A stretch of 64,000 bases of DNA from Undaria pinnatifida. Taxonomy: Eukaryota > Sar > Phaeophyceae > Laminariales > Alariaceae. How positions within the stretch are numbered: the stretch's first letter is position 1; each line of letters begins with the position of its first letter. Positions 51,301-60,300 of the stretch are shown here, one piece after another. Where the stretch lies: the NCBI GenBank assembly GCA_012845835.1, contig JABAKD010000029.1, positions 7,873,048 to 7,937,047 of the forward strand, given 5' to 3'. Below the pieces are notes generated by a model. The model was not told where the DNA came from. It worked only from the letters and a program-made list of their open reading frames with translations, and did not search any database. The position numbers and the translations under genes were made by a program.

Positions 51301-54300
51301 CTTGTATTCTGACCTTACAGAAGAACGGAGACGCCCTCGTTTCTTTTGTTGACTATCGCCACACCCTTAGCCCCTTCAGAGCCCCAAAATCCCTCCCTAT
51401 ACTAACTTCAAGTAACTTTGTCCCCAAGAAGGGTTTCCAGTGTTGTAAAGGCGTTTTATCATTATGGCCAAAAGGGTATGGTTATGGGTTCACTCTTGGG
51501 GCCGTTTTGGCGGTGGCTCGGGATAACACCATTTTTTTTTGCCGTGTCTGAGCCACTCGCACGAGTGACTCTCTACCTGCCGGCCGAAAATAAATTACTT
51601 TCGACGAAACCCTTTTGTAGGGGAGGGGTTCCTTTTGAGGCATTTGCTTGCAAGGGTTCGGGGTCACCCGGGCGAGTGACCCCCCTATTGCGAGTGACCC
51701 CCCTATTCCCGTGCGGTCTCAGACTTTCGAGATATTTAATTTTGGCGAATGTGAATCCGCGATGCAATAGTTAGCTACGCTGTGCACGAAGAATATCGCC
51801 TGAGATACGTTCGACAGTAAGGTACAGAGACACTCGTGCGAGTGACTCTGTACCTGTCTCACTGAGTGAAAGTTGGGGTGTTATACTAGGATACCATAGC
51901 CTTGGTGAGATGTAGCACCTGGTAGTTTTAGGTACAGAGACACTTGTGCGAGTGACTCTGTACCTCTCACTGAGTGAAAGTTGGACTACGATACCATAGC
52001 CTTGGTGAGATGTAGCACCTAGTATGCTTTTTTTTGGCGCAGCGTAGCTTGCCTTTCCGTTGCGGATTCATGTCGCAAAATTCGAAAAAACACGAAAGGT
52101 CAAGGTCGCATATATATATAGGTCGCCCAGGTGGCGTATCAGGTTATCCTCGAGCCTGGTATAGGTCAGGTTCGCGAGTTCGAGCCCCTCCGAGTGCGCA
52201 CTCGTATGATTTCGTGGGGACTTGCTCTTGCGCACAAATTGACTTGCGGAAAGCGCGAGAGCGTAAGATAGCAACACTCGATAAAAATCGACGAGCAGTG
52301 GGATTTCTGAAGCCTATGCGCGACAAAAAATTGAAGGCAAGAACCGGGGGGGGAAAAGGGACGACACCTGTGACCACGCCTTGTCCAGAAGCTGGAAAGT
52401 AGATGTGTGTGAAAAAAAAGGGGGGGGGGGAATGGAAACAGTACACCAGGTATCTAATTTCCGGAATCTTCCTTTGGGCACCTAAAGCTAACAATGGCTT
52501 CACGGTGAAGGGAATGCCCGTGCCACACGGGTTATTCTTCTAGTGGCGTATCCCCAGGGATCAAGTCGGGTCGAGATACTTCACGCATCCGTATACAACG
52601 GCAGCTTGCGCTGCTGGAGTAGTAAACGGGGACTGCCGGTAGGGACAGCTCGCGCTGTCGCTACCGCGGGAACTGAAGGGTACGCCAGGTGACGCTGGAT
52701 TGCAGAATACTGTTCTTCGGTTAAATTGAAAACACGGCCGTGTATGGAAATGCGTGGAAGTGTGGTGAGCTTGAGCTTTTGTTTTTCCCCATCCGCCGGA
52801 GGATAATGAAGAAAAAAGATGTTTGTGGACCATGTCAGTGCCTGTATCTCGCGGGGAACTTGACGTAGGGCTCTCTGATGCCAGGAGAAGCCCACCCTTG
52901 TCGTGCCATACCACATATATACCACATAACAATACCAAATAGCAGTTGGTAGTGCGAACGGGACCTACTGCTGCAGGTTCGGATTTTTGTTGTGAAGGGG
53001 CAAGATTTGGTCAAGGGTCCGACGATTTCCCGGAAACCGGTTGGCCATCAAGTAAGACCGTTGTGGTACGCTCGCGGGGGCGGTAAAATGCCGCGACGGT
53101 TCGGAGAAGCGACGAGTGACGTGGCGCTTCGGCGGGTTCTTGCTTCCGTTTCGACTCTTTGTACATTGCTACTGGTGTTGTTTTTGTTACTCTTTTGATA
53201 TGTGGGTTGCTCTGCAGCACCAGTTATGAGCGGTGCGAGTAGCTCGCTCTGCCTAAGGAGCAGTTACGATGCACTAGGTGCAAGGTTCCCCCTGCGGGAT
53301 GGGGTTGACTTGATGTCCCGGAGGAGTCGCAAGTCGAAAAGGGGGAACGAACACAGGCATTCCATGCAGGTATTTATATTGGCTAATAGGTGTATAGTGT
53401 AGACGATTGATAGCTCTGGAAGGTGAACTAAGCCCCTCTACAACTGGAAACCCCTTTTGAAAACAACTTACTTGGAATTAGTGTAGGGAGGGACTTGCGG
53501 GTGCTAGGTACAAGGCTCCCCTGCGGAATGGGGTTGACTTGATGTCTCGGGGGCGTCGCAAGTCGAAAAGGGGGAACACAGGCGTTCTACAGTACATGTA
53601 GGTGTTTGTTTTTGCTGTTGGATGTATAGTGTGCACTGTTAAATAGCCCTGGAAGGTGAGCTTGGCCTCTATGCATCTGGAAACCCGTTTAAGGGGACAA
53701 TTTACTCGGAATTAGTGTGGGGAGGGGTTTTGGAGTGCTGAAGGGGTTAGTCATTTGGCAGCTGTAAAGGGTAACTGGTACGCAGTGGGGATGTCTCAAA
53801 ACAGGCTTGAGGGCCGTTCTTATCGAACGCGAAAACGTCAGGAATCGTGACGAAAAAAATGTGGCTTTTTCGCGAAACGTGATATTTTGTCAGGAATCCG
53901 GACTTTGAATCGTTTTGACATTCGTTTTCCATAAAAAAAATGATGCCAGGATTTTCGGACGAAAAAAACCGTGTGTGTGTTCAACGTGACTTGTCAGAAA
54001 TTCAAAATGTCAGGAATCGTGACATTTTGTCAGGATTATTCGTGATTTTGAGGCGCTCGTTAGGAACGGCTCTTACCACGCGGTCTTTCTGAAATACAGA
54101 ACGCGAAAAAATGCCCCCAGTATTTCCATTGTGGGGTCTGCTCTCTTGACCCCTTAAGAGCTGCATTCACGTTTTTGGGATACATTACTTGGAATTAGTG
54201 TAGGATATCCTTTGGTGGTAAAATACTTGACCGTTTTATTAGCACCGCAGTCCCGACATGGGAACGAAACACATAGAGTTAGACTGGGATATTTTTAGGA

Positions 54301-57300
54301 ATTGGAAATGGCTTAAGGTTTTGAGGTTACGTGTGTCGAAACAGGCCGTGGCGTTTTCAGGTTAATTGAGGACGCTTCATGAAAAAAAAAACAGCAGTGG
54401 CGAATAACTTGCTTTTTTTTTACGGAAAATAATGAAAAATAAATGTCACCGGCAAAAAAACGAACCTTTCGCATTTTATTGACTGAAAAAAGAACCGCAT
54501 CACACGTCACGCACCCATCTAATTGTGACCTTTTGTCACATGACGTCTGGGCATGATTGAAACCCCACACGACTGAGTTCTGCTCGAGGCTGTTGACGTG
54601 GAGGCTTAACCCCGTTAGAGCCCCAAAATCCCCCTTACACTATTTCCAAGTGATTTGTCTCCCAAAAAGGTTTTCCAGCTGGAGAGGCTTTAATGGGAAG
54701 GAATTCAAGCACAAGTCTTACCTAGTACCAGGAATGTATTTTACTACATGCAACAACAGCCCTCTGCTCGTGTATGTCTATGTAAAATAATCACCTTTTC
54801 TTTGGCATGCAGTTCTCCGGCGGCCGTGTTTTTTCTCACACTTTCTGCTACGGAGCAGGCAACAAAAAAGGAGGTCTTCGGTACATTACGGGCGCATATC
54901 GGGATCCTGGCCGAGCTCCGTGGCGGCGCTCTGGGCTTTCAACGTCGCTGAACTCGGTCTTTTTTTCATTGAATTGCGTTCTGCCTCGCTAAGCCCAGTA
55001 GGAGCGATTGGAAATCTCCAGTTTGTTCTTTTTCAATGAGCCGCTTCGCTCTCAGATTTTTTCACCACCTCCGATCTTTCGCCCGCTGGACAACATCAGT
55101 CCGATTATCTTTACCCGTTCTGCTGCCTTCTACGCCGCAGCTACATACAGCCAACAGCAGCAGCAGCTCACCTCTGGAGCATCGTACGTATCTGTTGCCC
55201 CGAGCCCTGTGACTTGTTTTGTGCACCTTGCACTGAACATGTAACACACCTCGCCTGTGACAAAAATGCCTTCCTCCACCTGTGACACTTTGCCAGCAAC
55301 AGCCTCGCTTGCTGCGGATTTGGCGGGTCTCGACTGAACGCACCGCCATGAACGTACCTTTCGCGCCTTTCGGGAAAATCCAACGTCACGCGTTGCTCGC
55401 GGGGAACGCACGAAGCACAAAGCTTCCACAGCCATACAGCAGTACTCCCTCACACCACCACACCAACCGCCTCCCGAAAGAGCACAAAACTATACAATCG
55501 ACTCGACTCGTGATAAGAAAGGACGACGAGAAGAATCCACTCCAATTAATAAATATCGTTTTCGGCTCACGGGTGGATCTGACTGTATACGAATTGGCCT
55601 ACAAGTACCGGTAGAGTGAGTGCCCCAGACGTGTATAGCCTACTGAACGTATGGTTGCTATATTATACCTGGTACAATATATGTAGCATCACGGGTGCGG
55701 TAAGCTCTTACTGAAGTATACATTTATGCGACCTAAAATGTTGGAAATCCCCCCCCCCCCCCGCTATCTGCCTGGTTGGTGGAAACCCGACGTGCTCCGT
55801 CCCGGCATAGTAGGCATACGAGGGTCTATGGTCATGCGACTACGGCCATGCACACTCTGAGTATCCCCCCCTGCCCCCCCCAGCTATCTGCACGGCCCAA
55901 TGGACTATGCGAAAAAGTTGAAACTGCGATTTCGTGTCGGGGACCTGGACCCACCAGAAAGAAGAAACAGATATACCAGTAGTCGGGAGGAGGAGGACGT
56001 GGCTACAAATATGTGCCCGTGCGGCACAACAGTAGAGTAGGACTCACATTGTAGGAGAATGCGAATCATTCAAGGAGAAACGGGATGCGGTCAAAGAGAT
56101 GAGGAAATTAGAAGTATTTGACATGGAAGAGTTTGGTAGACCAGAGTAGCGAGGAAACGATCGCTATCCTAGGAGATAGATGGTGGCCGCAGACGGCGAA
56201 ACAGGACGGGGATAGCATAAGCAAACAGTTTCTATGTAGTGTATGGAAGAAACGGAATGAGCGCCTAAACGTTGGAGGTGTCTCATTTAGGAGTAGGAAC
56301 GGTGCTCCGTCTCGAAAGAGATGCGTGATCAATGTTCAAATGACTAAGGCAAGCAACAAGTGACTACGCTCCCCCCCATCCCCACCGGTTATGCATGCGA
56401 CATACAGGATATCCATGATAATGTGATGCACTCCACAGCCGTCAGATATTTGCCCCCTCAAAAACGGGTTCTTTAGTTTACGCGCACAGATTAACATCAC
56501 CCTGTTGACCCTGGTACAAGCTACACTGTAGCTCTAAGGGGAGTCGCCGATCTGTACCCTTTACGAGGACACGCACCCAGCAATACGCGCGATCGGAGTA
56601 ACACACACCGTTTGCAACGATGAGTTTCGACGAAATCTTATCTTCGATCTCACAGCTGGAGTGCATTCTATTTTTTTGTAACGCATGAATACGAAGCATC
56701 TCGCAGAAAGAATAATTATTAATAGTGCGAGTACGGACCACTTAGTTGGCATCACGGGTGGGAACGCCGTTGGGTACAGTGTGGTGAGGTGAGGCCGGAA
56801 CACGCAGGGATGAAGGGTCCATTGGAAAGTTGCGTGGTCACGAACTGCGCAAAACAATGTTCTGTGTGCACGCCTTTGGGTATATACCGGTATTATACAA
56901 ATAACAATACGCTCCAGCTGTGAGATCGAAGATTTCGTCGAAACTTATCTTTTCGAGCTGTGTATGATACTCCGATCGCGCGTATTACTGGGTGTGTGTA
57001 TTCTGATTATAGGAACGAATGTATCGTAGTCGGGGGGGGGGGGGGGGGGGGGGGGGGAGGGGGCGTCATGTGACCCCGGGTTTGAGTTACTACTAGGAGG
57101 GAGCGAGAGCGTAGTGCGAGGGATAATAAATGGGATGAAGAAAAATACAGGAACAAATAAATAAATAACCATGCACCACTATTTAATATTCTACGTGTAG
57201 TATACCGATATGCCTGGTGTCAGGTCTCTGCCCGACCATAAGCCTAAGCCCTAACCTAGCCCGAAATCATACGGAGTGGGATCAGTGCGTGTACATAAAA

Positions 57301-60300
57301 TACTTCGAAGTACAATGTTTTCGTGTACAGGTGCAGGCGTATAATACACTAGGCATGTACCAGGTATATTTTTTTCCACGGAACTGTACGACATAGAGCA
57401 CCGTCTACCCATGTACAATATACCACGTGCGTTGCAGACGAAAAGGAGAGGAGCAACTGCATTTTTCAACGTGCGGCTGCTGCTGCCGCACGTTGTTGTT
57501 GTTGTTGTTGTTGTTGCTGTTGCTGCTGCTGTTGTTGTTGTTGTTGTTGCTGTTGTCGTTGACTAGTTGCTGTTACTGCTGTTGTTGCTGTTGTTGTTGA
57601 TGATGATGATGCCGATGTTGTTCTGGCCTTGCCCAAATGTATCCGTTCGTTGTTGTCTCCCGAACACCCAGCACAACCAATGTCCGTTCTGATTCTTCGT
57701 CCCCTGGTCCCCTGGTCGGCCGCACATATATTATAACAATAAAAATACGCTCCAGCTGTGAGATCGAAGATTTCATCGAAACTCATCTTTGCAAGCCGTG
57801 TGTGATACGCCGATCGCGCGTATTACGGGGTGTGTGCCCTCATTGAGGATATAGGTCGGCGACTCCCCTTGCAACTACAGCAGTGTAGCTATCAGGGTCA
57901 ACAGGGTGATGTTAGTCAGTCTGTGCGCGGAAACAATAAAACCCGTTTCTGAGGGGGACAAAATCTGACAGCTGTGGAAGGAAGCGCATTAGTTTATCAA
58001 GTATATTCTGTAAGTCGTATAACCGGTGAGGGGAGGGCGGAGTGTTCGAAGGGGGTGGAAGCCGGGGGCGGGGGGGCAGGGGTTTCAGAAGGAGGGGGGA
58101 CCGGGGGGGGGGGGGGGGGAGGGTACTATATTTGTGCATGCCCTATCATAGTCGTATGACCATAGACCCTCGCATCCCTACCATGCCGGGACGGAGCACG
58201 TCGGGTTTTTACCAACCAGGCAGACATTGCTTGCACCAAGCGTGCAGCGCCGTGAGGTGTTCGGCGAGTCGCATGAAGCGTGAACTGCATCCTTCGAAGA
58301 ACCGCTCGTAAGACGGACTTCGGCACCTTGTGCCTACTTTCTTGCGTATGGATGACAGCGCCAGTGAGTTGCTTTGTGTTCTGGTGTGGCCACTTCAGAC
58401 ACAACAATGGGTATTACTATGTAACTGCCTCGTGGGTGGCTTACCATATTCACACTACGCGATGCGATCATTCTCCTTGTGCGAAGTTAGGGTTCTCCAC
58501 CCCGCACGATGTGATCCAACTCGATAACCATCATGGTGACCGCCAAAATAAAAGAAAAGAAAAGAAGAAAGAAAATGGTACCCTGGTTGTCTAGCTCACG
58601 CAGTGACTGGCATGTTTTACAGCGTTGTTGCCAACCGACGCCAACCCCAACATGCATATAATGTTTTACGGCGTCGGTGCCAACCGAGGCCAACTGTTAT
58701 ATATAGATTTGAGGTGGGGGGGGCGACTCAATCTATGCGCGGAAACCGTAAACCACTCTTGGGGAGAAATCTGACGGTTGTAGAAGGAATGCGTCAGCAC
58801 ATATACGAACAGTGCAGTGTGCAATATCATACCCATACAAGTATCAAGTACTAATGGTGCGATTGTATGTGGAACAAGCTCTTCGCGACTGCATTGCTCT
58901 TGTACCGGGCCGGTTCTCGGCCTCGACCACACCTACTGTCCCCCATCCCCCCCACAACCCCAACAGGCCGCGCGATAGTGGCGGTCCCAGGTTTTTAGTA
59001 TTGATACCGTGGCAACGTTAGTGTTAAGTCCACCCCCAACCATAACCCTACCTCCACCCTTTCCCCGACCCTCCAAGCGGGCGTGCTCCTAGGACGGACT
59101 CGGCGCGGTGACCATGCTGTGGTACTAGCAGCAGAAACATACCCCGCCCTGCCCCTCCTCCGTCCTTACCCCGACCCCTAGGACTACCCCTCCCCCATCC
59201 CCTACCCCCGACCCCTATCCCATACCCCTACCCCTGCCATTGCCGTCACCTCGCGGCGCTTCGTGCTTGGTACACGCAATGCCTTCCTGGTCGGTGAAAA
59301 ACCTTACGTGCTCTGTTGCGGTGTTGGATGGATGCGAAAGTCTATGGTCATTCTAATACGACCATGCATGAATCGCGGCATTGCAGGGATGTGAGGATCC
59401 GTGGTGCATCGACTATGATCATGCACGAATTCAGTACGGCCCCTCCCCCTCCCCCCCCCCCCCCCCCCCCCCAATACCCTCACCCACACCCTCACCCCCC
59501 CCTCTCCCTACCCCTCTCCCTACCGCCACCCCTATAGTGGGCGTGCTCGTATGGCAGGCTCGGCGCGGTGGCCCTGCTGCTGGACAGGGGGGCGGACGTT
59601 CGGGCGAAGGACAACGAGCGCTGGACGGGGCTGCACTGGGCCTGCCACACGTCGGCCACTGATACAGCCAGGCGAGAGGCATACGTGGTGTATGCACCAT
59701 TGCGAGATCACCCCCCCCCCCCCCCGCCCGAGCAGTGATACACATTGTTTGACGTTTCCAACCATTTTACCCCAGTGGTGTCGTTATGAGGCCCTTCGAC
59801 CGGAGGTTCGTATGGGCTAGGGTTAGGGTTAGTTAGGCATGGCTTTGAAAAACACAACAATGTAAGACCCCCCTCCCCGTACCCCAAGTGTTTTCAACCA
59901 TTTCGCCCCAGTGACGTCATTGGGCGGCACTGTCGACCGGTATTTCGTATGGGTTGGGGTTAGGGTTGGAGTTAATTCCATCCATGGTAGTAAACAAAAG
60001 AATGTAGGAGCCCCCCCCCCCCCCCCCGCCCCTTGAGGGAAGAATCCCGGGGCCAAGGTTTGTCCGAGATAGGTAGGCGTTTTACTTTACGGCAGAGGTG
60101 CACGATTAGTATTTGCCTTCTGAGGGCGAGGGCTTGAGGAGCTCTATATGCCTCACCCCAAAAAAACAGTTTTTTTTTTAGTAAACTGAAAGGTGGAGCC
60201 ACCGATGGGCAGACAGAACCATGGGCTAGGGTTACAGAAAATTATGTTGTAACCAAAAAAAAAAAATGATTGTTTTTTGGGTTGTAAGGAGCGCTCCCCG

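Larger units (their letters stand above)
33376..59537 (+). other. Ankyrin gene intron 1 (26.2 kb)
   Basis: Bounded by GTAAGC and a long C/T tract plus TATAG. It is filled with repeats: SINEs, retroposons, ATGGGA-palindrome clusters, an array of about 190-bp units, TTG microsatellites, copies of an 80-bp repeat and interspersed families. A family with tccagcacacccagtgtccg and agctctgtggtcacaa occurs near 30150, 32000, 39260 and 44790. The stretch 36.2-37.7 kb is the least repetitive but shows no recognised protein. Confidence 0.7.

Noticed and set aside
57466-57786. Poly-glutamine protein on the minus strand
   Set aside because: It joins the MSFDEI start of a retroposon to a CAG-type microsatellite; no sign of a host gene.
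58331-58527. A plus-strand frame in the 58-kb interspersed repeat
   Set aside because: The matching stretch in the reverse copy at 61.5 kb is not preserved as a frame, so it is repeat sequence rather than a gene.
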